A DNA stretch of 64,000 bases from Tetraselmis striata (lineage: Eukaryota; Chlorophyta; Chlorodendrophyceae; Chlorodendrales; Chlorodendraceae). The stretch covers positions 248,001-312,000 of the forward strand of contig VCJN01000051.1 in the NCBI GenBank assembly GCA_006384855.1, written 5' to 3'. Numbering within the stretch: the first letter of the stretch is position 1; every line of letters begins with the position of its first letter. Both the position numbers and the translations under genes were made by a program. The notes below the pieces were generated by a model. The model was not told the DNA's origin, did not search any database, and saw nothing but the letters and a program-made list of their open reading frames with translations. This document shows positions 46,350 to 58,278 of this stretch, piece after piece.

Positions 46350-47586
46350 GGCCGCATAACCCGCCCGCCCTCCCTCGTTTGTGGCTCCCTTGCCTACAAT
46401 GACACTACCTCTACAATGAACATTCGGGGCCCCTCCCCCTGTTCAATGTAGGGGTTGGTTCATTATGTAGGTAAAAATTAAAGTACTAACACACACGTGT
46501 GTGCCCCCCTCGTTCTCTATAGGGATAGGTTCACTGGCAGCTTGGCGACTTCGTGGTTCCCTTGGCCCCTCCTTGGTTCTTGGCTCCGTGGCCTCCTGCT
46601 CGACCTTGGTTTCAGGCTTATGTCTCTCTTTCGCTGGCAACCTTTCATAGTTGCTGTTAGTTCTGTTTGTAGTGCGCATTTGTTATTAAAGCCCTGATGT
46701 AATAATAATTAAAATTTTCCACTTAAGGGGGCGTATTCAAATTGTAGCCAAGCGCTAATAACGAGATGGAGGTAGTATCTCCATATATAGTCGCTAACAC
46801 CTGCTCGAGACAACGCGTGGGAATAAAGCCTGCTTGCTTGCCCTATACCTGTATTGGAGCGCGCAGCGCGCTCTCATATCTGCTGCCCTGATGGGCGGCA
46901 GCGGCGGGCGCGCCCGGTGTTTCTCCGCGCGTAACGCGCGCGGCGGACTTCTGCAGGTCGCCCCCACCCCCCCCCCCCCGGCCCGCCCCCTGGCTTTCGG
47001 CGCCCCGATGAGAGCCGAGCAGGCAAGTTGCCGAAGGACCCAACACCCAATCGGTTACACTGAGCCCACCGTGCGCGCGAACTCTCCCACCACGCGGTGG
47101 TTATCGTCTGTGCACCTGGAGAAAACGTGGGTGATAAGGGTTAGACGCGGTGCTCCGACAGGTCGCGATCGGCGGTTCCGCTAGTAGCGACTACAGTACG
47201 AGCACTCTCAGCGGGAACTTAAGTACTTGTATCGCTTATAATATGAATTGCAAGCAGGCTTCGCGATCGGTACAGTTCTCCCCCTTGAGTATTTGTCGGG
47301 AGACCAGCCCGCGCGACTCCCGCGGTCAAAAGTTTGCTAGCGACTAGGAAGTGCAACTCGCCGTGCATTCAACCTTTCCCTGCGGCCGAGAGCCTTCTTC
47401 GGGCTGTTAGGCGTGAGCGGCGCTGTCGTGGGCGGGCGTTTGTCCCAGCCCTTGGCGCCTCTGGGGAGAGAGGGGGGGCGGGCCGGGGGGGGGGGGGGGG
47501 GTTCTAGAAGAGTCTGCTCCCTGCGGGCTCTGACCCTGGCTCGCCCATCGGGGGGGGCTTGCTAACGCAGGCTGGTGGTTCGCAGC
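46350..47586. other. Intergenic, upstream of the saposin-like gene
   Basis: Holds an AT-rich stretch at about 46680-46760, a C-tract at about 46968-46979 and a G-tract at about 47484-47500. No gene is recognised. The promoter of the gene at 47587 should lie here, but I see no clear element. Confidence 0.45.
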
Positions 47587-50225
47587 ATGGCGAGGCGCAG
47601 CGGTGCACCGATGACGGGCAGGCTGCTGCTTGCGGCGGCCCTATGCGCGGTCGCGGCGGGGCAGATGCCAGGCAAGAAGGAGAAGGTGCTGCCGGTGATG
47701 GCAGACGTGAAGCACATCGACTGCGCCGTCTGCGGGGAGGTGGCCAAGGTGGTTCACCGCGCCGTGAGTGCTATGCGTAAGGAGCTAGCAGCTGGCAAGA
47801 AGGTATTCGGCTATGTCTTATCTACTCCCCCCCTCTTGGTCAACGGGACACTCAGGAGGAATGCCAGGCGGGGGCTGACGCACGGCTGGTCTGGTATGCA
47901 GCTAAAGGAGGAGGCGATTATTGACAAGTTGGAGACTGTCTGCGATCCCGAGGACGAGCTGGGCGACTGGATCACGCACTTTGACATTGTGCAGGAGGAC
48001 GAAAAGCTGCTGGTGCGCATGCCCACAGGCACCACAGGCCGCCGGCCAACCCCTGAACCCCCCCTCCCCCCGGCCCGTGATGGCTGCGGGTCGCCGAGAC
48101 GCTGGATTTCGCGTCGATGACGGCTGTGTGGCTGCGTGACATTGCAGCTGAAGGACATGGGCGCCACGGGTGACTGCCACCGAGAGTGCCGCACGATTGC
48201 GAGGGCCTGCGACAACGTGTTCAATGACCATGATACCGATATTGCCGAGGCGCTGTACAAGGTGCTCTGCCCGGGACCGCACAACCCACAGGGGTGTCAT
48301 GCCATGGGCAGCAGGCAAGGCATAAGCTGAGGAGACGCATCAGGGCTCAGGGGATGTTTTTGGAAGGGCGGTGGGGGGATGTTTTTGTGGCGTGCTCGAA
48401 CCACGGCGGATGTGGCAAACAGGCCAACTGCGTGTACAGATGAGAGGATGAGCCGAGAGGTCCAGGAGTTGCAACCAGGATGTGTGCTTAAGGGAGAGGG
48501 TGGGGGCTTATCCGTCGGATACGCAGGAGGAGCACATGAAGCGCGCCGAGCTGCAGCAGTTGCTGTGCTACGACCTGCAACGCGTGTGCCCTGAGAAGAA
48601 AACGGCTATCAAGGTACGATGCCGAGCTGTCAGTGCCAACCACCTTCCCCCGCCTCCCCGCACCTGCTCCAAACGCCCTTAGGCGCAGTAATCCCTCGTC
48701 CAAGCCTGCCTGTGCGCCAGAGCTAAGCTTGGCGGCTGTGCCAGCAGGGCTCGCGCCCGCATGATGAGGTCTGGGCGGAGGTGGATCCAGAGAAGCTGAA
48801 GATCCAGAAGATGATGAAGGAGATGGAGGTGGGTGGGTGGCACAACATTACAGGAAAGGGGGGGGGGCGGGGGGGGGGGGGGGGGGGGATTCTGCGCCGC
48901 TTCTGTTTCTGCGTGCTCCACAAGCGGAGTAGAGAGCTGCCCGCCCTGTTCTGTACATTGGGTGGGGCTCCCACAGGCGGCGGGGGCGCCGGGCATGAGC
49001 ATGTACAGCCGAGACGAGATGATGCAGCAGATGGAAGCCTACCAGGACGACTACGAGGCGGATGCGGGTGCGCCCGCCACCTGTCGGTTAAACCCTCTAC
49101 CCGCCCTGGCATGGAACACATGTGTGTGTCCTCACCGTTCTGATTCATCTCTGCAGATTACGCGCCCCCTGACAGCATTCGCGATGAGGATCTACCTGGT
49201 GCGGTGCTGCCTGGCCAGCGCACTTTGAATATGATACGCCCCGTTCCCATCTCAACTGAAACCCTGGAAGTCCCAAGCGGCACAACTCGTTCAGTTTCCC
49301 CTCCCCTTTCTCCCTCTTATGACAATGCCCTGCCCTCACCACCCACCGTGTGGCCCTTGCAGACTCGGATGACTATGATGGCGGCGAAGGTACCATGAGA
49401 GCACTAGTCACGGCCCACTGCATGCATCTCCATCTCATCTTTGCCCTTGCTGCGTGCGTTCTGGGACCCGGGACTGTGTGGGGACCGGGGAAGGGATTAC
49501 GGCAGAGGGCTGCTTGGATCTATGTTGGCATGGAAGAGGGTTGGCGCGGGCATGCCGGGAAAGCGAGTGGGGGCGTGACAGCGGGATGAAGGCGCACCCT
49601 ATCAGGCTATTATGTGCGAGCGGCAGCTGTGGTTAGATCCGGGTGATGAATTTGCACAGAATATGGTGCGTCACCGAGGGGATACGGGAGGGGTACATGG
49701 GGGGGGGGGGGGGGGGGGGGAGATATGCAGCCATGGGTCAAGGATAAGGCGCAGGGGTCGTCAAAGGGATTCAGTGGTACTGTTTTGATTATAAATTCTC
49801 GTAGCATTCTAAACACAAATTGTGATGCCCTGCTCTTGCACATCCGGGGTTGCAATTGCTTGATTGCCCTACGCTCCGTTGCCTGGACAGACTACGGCGA
49901 GCCAGGCACAACATACGCTGCACACGACCTCTCTTTTGCTGACATTGCTACGGCAGCTGCGGAGGTGCGCTAGGCAGAAATAATCCGTTTACCACCTGCC
50001 GCGCAGTATGGGCTCCCCGTTCATCTATGCCCCCTTGCTCTGCCTTTTGGGTAGGTCACAAAGTGGACACGGCTTTGGCCTTCAGCCCCCTCCCTCCTTT
50101 TTCCCCTGCAGAAAGTAGCCGCGTCGGTGAGCAAGACCCTGAACACCGCTTGGGTGGGCGCCATGCACTTAACTGACAAAGTGAAGCGTATGATCACGAA
50201 GACTGATACTGATGCAGAACTTTAA
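47587..50225 (+). CDS. Saposin-like ER/secretory protein (canopy / DUF3456-like)
   Basis: Ten exons fit with continuous phase: 47587-47802, 47902-48012, 48148-48261, 48479-48613, 48748-48828, 48977-49067, 49157-49198, 49363-49389, 49891-49964 and 50112-50225 (stop TAA), giving about 334 residues. A hydrophobic leader (about 12-25) is followed by a six-Cys-type saposin fold: DCAVCGEVAKVVHRA, ETVC, GDCHRECRTIARAC, DVC, then the canopy-like DTQEEHMKRAELQQLLCYDL and RVC. The second half is charged, with PGMSMYSRDEMM, acidic DSDDYDGG and a basic end. Canopy/MSAP proteins act in the ER on receptor folding or as small chaperone-like partners; assigning that role here is inference. Exon 7 (42 nt) and exon 8 (27 nt) are microexons supported only by phase and splice consensus. 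An intron at 48829-48976 contains a long G-tract. Confidence 0.78.
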
Positions 50226-51351
50226 GCCAATGTGGCAGGATCTCCCACTTCCACATCAGCCTGGTCTACAGGCTTGTCACACGAGTAGGCAGGCACCAAC
50301 TGAGCGCTCGACTCTAGCAGCTTTGAGATGCAAATACATCTGCCGGGTCACGTCTGCTAATGCGGCACGATATTGCCGTCATAGATCGCCACACATGGGT
50401 GTTTAGATGTATGTCATGCCATGGCCCTTTGTTGACAACGATGATGTGCCTTTATCATGACTTATTTTGTCCGCTTTCCCCCGACTCTGTCACGCCACCC
50501 AAGGTATATCCCTGCATTCCATGTCGTAGCCTAACAGCCCTACCACTACCATGGAGGCCATTCGATTTACCGCAGTGATGCTTGCACCCATACACAGCAT
50601 CCGGCATTACGTCACAGTATCCATATCATCAAACTGTTGGCGAGGCATGCCAACAATGCCCACAGCTTCATACAAAAAATCGCTTTTGAAATGTCTCGAA
50701 TTTGTATCCACAGCTCAATCGCTCCCCTTTTCGAATCGGCATTTATTGGTACTGGCAAGGCAAATGAAGAGAGAGTGGCTACGCCGGTATACCGGTGCAC
50801 TCCGTACATATATACACTCGAGACACCCCCTCGGCGCAAGGGCGTGAGGTGCTGGCGAGAGGCAGCAGCAAGGCACGCGAGGGGGGTGCATATGTGCCAG
50901 CCTTCAGCAAGAGGGGGCTTGACCTACAAAAGTTGGCCGGCAGCAGCGGCAAGGCACGCCAGCATGTGAAGGAGAGGGATGTTATATACATACATAACTG
51001 TCATACATAGGCGATGGGAGGCTCTCACCGTCAGGGCGTCTGGGCTGCGAGAACGCATCTGAGAAATAAGGATTTAAATAGGGATTCACATGTGAATGGT
51101 TGCCGCCTCTGACAGACCGAAATATGACGGCGCCCCAGCAGCGGGAGCTAGTGACGCGAGACACGGGGAAGGGGACTGCTTATATATGGCAGCATGACAG
51201 CGTCAGGGCGACAAGAGCTTGCAGAGAGCACAATGGCGATGGGCGGGCGATCACCAGCATGCAGACAGGCGGAGAAGCAAATACAACCCGTACCGCTCCT
51301 GCTTAAAGCTGCAACGATAAATATACATAGTTACAGAACGACATCCTCCCC
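50226..51351. other. Intergenic, nothing recognised
   Basis: Contains a short local repeat: AGGTGCTGGCGAGAGGCAGC-like and AAGTTGGCCGGCAGCAGC-like segments around GCAAGGCACGC at about 50873 and 50948. No gene is seen. Confidence 0.4.
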
Positions 51352-51490
51352 ATGTTCCTCACTAGAAACTCCGACACCAACACCGCCACCCATGCTTTCT
51401 TTGACCCATAGCTTGACTAGTACTTACCGAGGCAGCTTCGACGCAACTTCTCCCGCCTGCCAATATGGCCAGTTCCTCATCGGATGCCGC
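51352..51490 (+). pseudogene. Fragment related to the 5' part of the 38420-39794 ORF
   Basis: Matches about 38428-38550: CTCCGACACCAACACC, TTTCTTTGACCCA, GAGGCAGCTTC-ACGCAA, TTCC-CCTGCCA-TATG. Only about 140 bp remain. Confidence 0.7.
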
Positions 51491-51700
51491 CGCGTGAGGC
51501 CCTAGCGTGAAGCCTACGGCTTCCGGGCCTCTAGCATCAGCTAAAGCCCCCACCACGAGGGGAGCTGTGACTTCACAAAAACCTAATACACCATTACTTT
51601 AGCAGGTGGATCATTGAAGGTTCTCCCTCCATCTTGCGAGTTCTTTGCTCACGCTAGAGTCCCAGAGGCCCTAGAGGCTTCACGCTCGGGCCTCACGCGG
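51491..51700. repeat. Inverted repeat, about 24-bp arms
   Basis: CGCGTGAGGCCCTAGCGTGA at 51491 is mirrored by TCACGCTCGGGCCTCACGCG at 51680-51699. A related GTGTGAGGCGGCCCTAGCAT segment is at 52240-52260. It may be a small foldback element. Confidence 0.7.
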
Positions 51701-52266
51701 CCCTAGCCCCACGTGGCGGCAAATGCTAGTATGCTACTGCGCGAGGTGCAGTGCCGTGTGTAGGGCCCGGCCGAAGCCTATCACACCCTAGCGTATATCT
51801 GCCCTAGGATTTCTGGGTGGTAGAGTCTCCATATACTGACTAATATCTGCCCCACCCACCTCGTTTGGGTACCAAATGAATTGCTCAAGGATACCATATA
51901 CTTGGACATGTCCCACTGGAATGCAAGTTGGTTAGAACGCCCGGGTTGGAACCAAGAGACCATGGTTCGGTTCCTTCGGTTATCTACTCTCTTTGTGCTA
52001 CAGCATGTCAAGTAGATGAGCATTCTTGGGCAATACATGATGTGGTACCCACTCTACGAGGACGGTAGACCAGGTGATCAGGGTATGGAGACCCTAAGAT
52101 CCTAGGGTATTTTCTGAAGATCCTAGTACATCGCGAAATAGGGCGGGATGCCCTATAATGTGCTAGGGTTCGGTCGAGCCCTAGACGCGGCACCGCAACG
52201 TACGCGGTAGCAGCCACGCCGTCGCGTCCGGCTAGGGCCGTGTGAGGCGGCCCTAGCATGAGGCTT

Positions 52267-52619
52267 ACACTGTGAATACCCCTAGTGGACTACGGACTAG
52301 CTATGGACCAACGGGAATCCTATGAACTACCTATGGACTGCGGGTGACCGAAATTTACATGTATCGCGTGATAACCCACGGCGAGGATGAGTATTACTCG
52401 CGGTACGTTTCCGCTATTAAAGTACTGCGCTCCTTTTCGCAAAGAATGATTGATGCGCCGCGTGATGAGAGTCACGCACGCCCGGCCTCCAGCCTGACGA
52501 AGTGCGAGCACCCGTGCGAGGTTGGCTCGAACATTTTTGCAGTGCGTGGGGATTGTTCATAGGAATCCCGTTAGTCCATAGCTAGCCCATAGCTAGTGCA
52601 CTCAGCCTATTCACAGTGT
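52267..52619. mobile_element. MITE-like element with about 60-bp terminal inverted repeats
   Basis: The left arm 52267-52326 (ACACTGTGAATA to CCTATGA) and right arm 52557-52619 are imperfect reverse complements over their full length. The 353-bp element encodes no recognisable protein. The end sequence CACTG and length fit a non-autonomous DNA transposon. No clear target-site duplication is seen. Confidence 0.75.
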
Positions 52620-52665
52620 CGCGTCGCACGCCCTCAATACAAGGCAATGTGTAGGCAGTGTGTAG

Positions 52666-53475
52666 GGTAGGGGGTCCGGTCCGGACACGGGGCGCTCATC
52701 CCGTTCGTTATTGAGCTGTCAAAATACGCCGTGCAACGGTTAGGGAAATGTCGCCTCGCAAAGCAGCGCCGGCAACTCCAACGGAGGGCACCCCACGCCA
52801 TAACTCGTGCTCACCTTCGCGGTCACGCCCACGAGCGCCATCACGCCCGCGTCCACGCCCTCGATCTGCGAGCGTCGCCGCCACACGAGCGCACTGGCGA
52901 CGGCCTTGGCGCAGCTGGCGACTCTCACCTCGAAGACCCGACGCCCATGTAGTCACTCATCAGATCTTTCGAAAACCGCAAAGCCACAATGATCCGCTGC
53001 GGGCTGAAAATGCTGAGCCCGCAGCACGTCTAACACTCCATGGTCGCCGTCCACACGCTTGATGTCGTTGAGCCTCCGAAGAAAGCTATACGAACACGAA
53101 ACGCTTGCCGATGGCCTCGTGCGTGGTTGCGAGCGCGCGAGGTAACAAGGGGTGAAGTCTTGACTAGTAGCTGGAACGAAGGGTAGCAGCTCGTCGAGAG
53201 CCACGACGAGACCGGATGTGTGTGTCCCAAAAGACGTCATCCAAATATACTCCTCTTGGACTGGCATACGCCGGTCAACCTGTTTGAGGTAGTCGTTTGT
53301 TAGGTCGGTATGCAAAGGGAAAAGCCCGGGCACTCGGCTTTCTAGTTGAGCGTCCTCATAACCAGGCGCTCCTCCCTGCAGTAGCTATGGCACCGCGAGG
53401 TAGTCGTCACCCCCGGATTTTGCTCCGACACGGCCGCTATGGGTTGGCTATGGCAAGTCGGGGCGCGCTGCAGCT
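52666..53475 (-). pseudogene. Family A YR-element fragment (ORF1 region), inverted
   Basis: The minus strand reads a diverged family A ORF1: VPGLFPLHTDLTNDYLKQVD, EEYIWMTSFGTH, VALDELLPFVPAT, RRLNDIKRVDGDHGVLDVLR, with frame breaks near 53160 and 52960 and an in-frame stop upstream. It continues into the ORF1-YR spacer. About 75% similar by eye to 39900-40650. Confidence 0.8.
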
Positions 53476-54490
53476 CCCCCACCGCTTCATGTCGGCTGTC
53501 ACATGACTGCTCACTTTCAAGCCGGCCCTTAACACCGGGCGAAGTACCGCCTATGTACTAAATCCGTGCGAGCCGGCGCGGCTCTACTGGTGATGATAGT
53601 GTACTCCTGTGAAACGGTGGACCGCCCGACGACCGGCCGACCCACCACCAAACAGGCCCCACAGGAGGTCATCACTACAGCCACCATGGAGATCAACAAA
53701 CCCGAGGATCAACGGAAGGCCGCGGTCGGCGCCGCTCTCGATGCGCCGCGCGGCGGCAAGACCCAACTTCCCAAGATCCGATCCGCCATCACTGCGGAAC
53801 AAATCCCAGGCACCCGACTTCCACCGGCCGCCCGCCCCAGGCTAACTGACAGCCAACGCCCTCCGCAGCGTGAAGAGCAGGCTCCGCATAATGAGAAAAA
53901 AAATATGTATAAAAATCCCCAGTTTGGGATTAATGATTGCTTAATCATGCACGGGAAACACGGAGACTACCACAACAGCCAACATGAACATCAACAGACC
54001 CGAGGAACACCATGCGGCCGAGGTCGGCGCCACTATCGACGCGCCTCGCGGCGGCTGACCCGTACCCCCCAAGAACCCAGCAACCATTACCGTGAAAAAC
54101 TTCACATACACCCGCCTCCTACCTGCTGTCCGCAGCCCCCTCCGCGTTTCGAGCCGCCAGTCCCGCCAGCCCCCAATCGATCTTCCCCTTGATACCGACT
54201 GTGCCACGCAAGTCACCCTGCTATTCGGCAATCCGGCGACGGCAACCGTGCGACCCAACCTCCCAAGATCCGAACCGCCATCCGTGCGTAACAAATCGCA
54301 GGCACCCGACTTCCACCGGCTGCCCGCCCCAGGCTAATTGACGGCCAGCGCCCCCCGCGGCGTGAAGAGCAGGCTCCGCGGGAGACTACCACAACAGCCA
54401 ACAAGAACATATCAACAGACCCGAGGAACACCATGCGGCCGAGGTTGGCGCCACCATCGATCCGCCGCGCAGCGGCAGAGCCGAACCCCC
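53476..54490. repeat. Diverged repeats of a Pro/Arg-rich coding-like unit
   Basis: Blocks at about 53678-53900, 53985-54060, 54240-54400 and 54405-54490 share CCCGAGGA-CA, GGCCG-GGTCGGCGCC, CCCAAGATCCGA-CCGCCAT, GGCACCCGACTTCCACCGGC and GCGTGAAGAGCAGGCTCCGC words. They look like internally duplicated remnants of a low-complexity gene or element gag; no family is recognised. Confidence 0.6.
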
Positions 54491-55890
54491 CAAGACACCC
54501 AAGATCGCGACTGCTCACCACCCGGCGCCGCATACAGCCGACCAGTCGGCGATGCACCACGGCAAGCTCCCCCAAGAGCTCCAGCCACCACCAACTACCA
54601 AGCTACAAGTGGCCCACGACCCGGCCGCGGCAGCTCCTCAAGCCACGGAGATAGACAGCGACAACTCGCCACCGGCAGTCGCGCAGCCGGCGACAAGCGT
54701 CGATCCAGCCCCGCACCCCGAGCCGGCTCCACCGGCCGCAGCCCAACCCCCCATCGCGACAAGAGAGACCTTGGAGGCCACCAACCCCTCGAGCATACCC
54801 CCACATCCAGCACACCAGCCCAGGCGTCCCGCCTGGCCCAGCTTGCGACAGAGGCTCATCGCCCCCGCCGCCCCCCGCGCCGGAAGCCCCCCTTGCCGCA
54901 GGTGGATCGTATGCGGAGGCTCCGCAGGCACGGCACCCAACCCCAAGCTGGACGCACGCCTGCGACTATCAGCGCCGCCACCCAAGAACTCCGGACGTAG
55001 TTTCTAGCCGGTATACCCGGAATGCATTTTTCGAATTTACCAGCACTATGCCCCTCAAGCATTACAAACAGTGTATCGCCCGACCCGCGGGCTTGGTACC
55101 GGTACATGCATGAGACGAAGTCATCATGCCATTAAACGCAGTAAGGTTTATACTGTGCCAAAAAGAAACATATATATATTTTAGAAGTGGAGAGCACTAT
55201 AGTTTTCATCCCCCCCAAGCTAGCCGGCTCAGCGGTACATAAATACTGATGAGCACCATATAGCTATTCCGATTGGCTCCCCTCCCCCATCACACCTCAG
55301 TAGCATCAGGCGGGATGCCTCTGGCTGCCTTAGCGTGCCTGCTGAGCTCTGGATGAAATGGGTCTAACTTAGGTAGGGACAGCAGGGGGGCGCTTCCGTC
55401 TTAGCTATAGCCCACTGGAAGGAGGAGGGGCTGGGAAACATTGGAGGATGGCCGGTAACTTGAGCTGTGATAACAATTCGTGTTCCCCACTGTGGTTAGA
55501 GATAGCATGTCATGAGAGCAACTCAGTCAGAGCGAGTGGATGCAACAGACTAGCTAGACGTTGTAACAAATTTCAAATTTCGGCTGTCACACGATGCGCA
55601 ACCCGGATTCACATCTATGTGCTCCGTCTCCATCGGCACTACGTCCGCAAGCCGTGAGTTGGGCCAACGTACGAGGATGTGAGCTTGAGCAGCAATGTAG
55701 ACTGGCCATGCATGCATGCTTATTGAAGCGATTCGAGCGTCGGCTCGGCGACAGGCAGGGTCTTCTCCATCCATCTAGCATGGTGACGCACATACATACG
55801 GATGAGAATTACACACACGGATGGTGAGCCGGGTGTAATCTTGAATAAACAACGTGTGACCTTGCCTGCAGCAGGTTACGTGACAGTCAA
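54491..55890. other. Low-complexity frames, then gene-free sequence
   Basis: 54552-55007 (+) is an open Pro/Ala/Gln-rich frame of 151 codons with no domain; a second frame at 54338-55000 is also open, so composition explains both. From 55010 to 55890 I see no gene. Confidence 0.4.
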
Positions 55891-55968
55891 TCGCTGTGTG
55901 TAACACAGCGAAACTGGAAGATGGCAGGCTCAGCTGTAGTTGCGGCTGCTTATTATGTCTTCTCGTGA
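55891..55968 (-). repeat. Solo fragment of the family A terminal repeat
   Basis: An inverted, diverged copy of the end of 25688-25874: a TCGCTGTGTGTAACACAGCGA hairpin-like end, then AAACTGGAAGATGGCAGGCT and the TTATTATGTCTTCTCGTG tail. Confidence 0.8.
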
Positions 55969-56635
55969 TGCATACGAACGGGCGCAGCGACGGATGAACT
56001 AGTAACCCGTACCACTTGGCAGCACATGTAGTCGAAAAAGCGGTTAGGAAAGAGCCCCGAAAGAGAAACCGCATAAACCAGTTAGTAAGTAAATAACGCG
56101 CTTACGCGCGTTAAATGAAGCTGAGAATGAATACCCGGCACCTCAGACGGGCTAAGACCTACTGTGCGTGCGGCAGGGGCCACTTCGAGCAACCACTGTA
56201 ATGTACTGTGTTTTCATCTCAGATTCTCGGCAGGTGATCGCCGTGCCTTGGTGATCACCACCTTGCCTCGGTGATCGACTGATCGCCTTTTGCAGCTAGG
56301 TCATGTAGGTCGCTAACTATTAGTATAATCCGGTTGATTGTGCTGGCCCAGCCCCTCCCAAAATTCACATCACCAACCAGTACTTGTCGCCTTATTTAGC
56401 GACTATAATGTGCGCGTGCGCCGGTCAGCACCGGTAGCGTAGCGTGTTCGGCCGACGGGCGGGCGTGCGGCGGTTAGGCCTGTACGCGTTCGTCTTCCGT
56501 GTCGGCTTGACCGCTACTCGCTCGTAAGCAAACCGCCAGCGCTGTCCGCCAAGCAGCAGTAGCACCGCGGAAGGACGACTGCTGAAAGACCTTGGGCGGT
56601 ACAACCTGTCACATCAAGTGCGAAGCTCTTTCGCG
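55969..56635. other. Upstream region of the propeller/PAN gene
   Basis: No coding sequence is seen. GGTGATC-type short repeats lie at about 56233-56286. The promoter is presumably here but no element is clear. Confidence 0.4.
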
Positions 56636-58244
56636 ATGGCACGTCCCCGTCCCGCCGCGGTGGCGGCGGCGGTGGCGGTCGTCGCTGCGCTGCTGCTCGC
56701 CGCGCCTTCGCCCGCGCGGGCGGTGAGGTGGCCGCTGGATGGTTACTCCCCCTGCGGCTCCGCCCCGCTGCCTGGACTGCCGGGAGTGGTGACAGACATG
56801 ACTTTCGCCTCCGACGCGGACATCATGTGGGTGGCAACTTCCGGGCCGGCGCAGGTGCACCGGCTGCGCCGCTCCACCGGCGAGCTGCTGCTCTCGGTCC
56901 TGTGGGACGCGGCTGCTTACCCGTCAGGTGAGTGGTAAAAAGACGCCGCTCCTTCCTGTTTTACTTGGACACCCGCACAGCGCGCTCTGCTGCGACTTGC
57001 TCACCTGCACGCTTCTACCAAGCTGAACGGTAGGGTCGGTATCGGCAGCAGCAAAGCTTTACGGCAGCCAAAGCACAGGCTCGAGGAGGCCTTGGACGTC
57101 GCTGCTGTGGCAGGGCAGGCGCCTACTGGGCCGCGGATCTGCGGGCAGAAGTCGTATAGCAGGTGGCAAATGGGATAAAGAATTAACTACTAGTCAGTCA
57201 AGTCAGTACGGCACATTACCAGGGTCGCATTGGCGGTGTCTCGCAAGCCACCGAAGCCGCGCGAAGGACTTCTTAGTTCCTGCTGGTACCCCCAGGTGTG
57301 ACCGAAACCGTTCATTTGATGGGCGCTGGCAGCTTTCAGGGCATGGGCACATCCCTGGCTAGGCGGCCTTTCTGACGTACGAGTTTCTGGTTACGCCACA
57401 CGAGCGTGCGTTACTGCGCATGTTCTCAACTGCGTACGGATATCGACACAGACATGTACAAGCTGTTAAGCCACAGCCGCCGACACCAGGGACGCAACAC
57501 CAACCCAGCATCGGTCTCACTACGCAGCAACTGCGCGGCCTAGGTTGCGGCATGCGATGCCACTGTGAAACTCTATGCGCCTCTGAGATGAATTCTCCCC
57601 GTCACACTGTCCTATGTCGGCGCTGGGTCGAACGTCGCGCGCAGAGCTCAACCGCGCAGGGCGGAAGGACATGCCGGGCTCGGCGGTGGCGCCCTCCAGC
57701 ACGCGCCTCAGCCTCGCCTTCCTGGACTATGAGACTGTCGCCGTGATCGACGGCGAGGTAAGTGGCGGCAATGGCTCCCTGAGCACTCAATAGTGTAGGA
57801 GGATGGCACACGTATGGTGGTTGGCGAACCCCGGACGCCGGCTGACGGTCTGGCCTGACCCGCTGCCCCCTGTAGTCGCCAGTGATCACGCTGCTCGACT
57901 TCGCCACGCCGGACGCTGCCACAAACCGCGACTATTTGGTGGAGACGATCCCCGTTGGCAGAGTCCTCGAGCGCATTGCGTTCGACCGCGCCCGGCGCAT
58001 TTTCTACGCTGTCCCCGCGGAGGACGCCGGGGCCCTGCTACGAATCGACCTCCACGGAGACGTGACCCGGCAGCTGGACGCCACCTCTGACGCGATGGCG
58101 CTCCTCGGCGCCGCGCCCGTCGCCAGTCTGCACTTCTCCGCGAATGCAAACCGCCTGTTTGCGCTCACCTCGGGAGAGGAGACCACTGTCGTGCAGGTAG
58201 GCGCCTGCAGCTCCAACATTTGCATCTGTCCACAGCGCACGCGC

Positions 58245-58278
<34 letters not shown>

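Noticed and set aside
54338-55007. Two overlapping long frames in different phases
   Set aside because: Both are Pro/Ala/Arg/Gln-rich with no domain. GC-rich composition without stops explains them.
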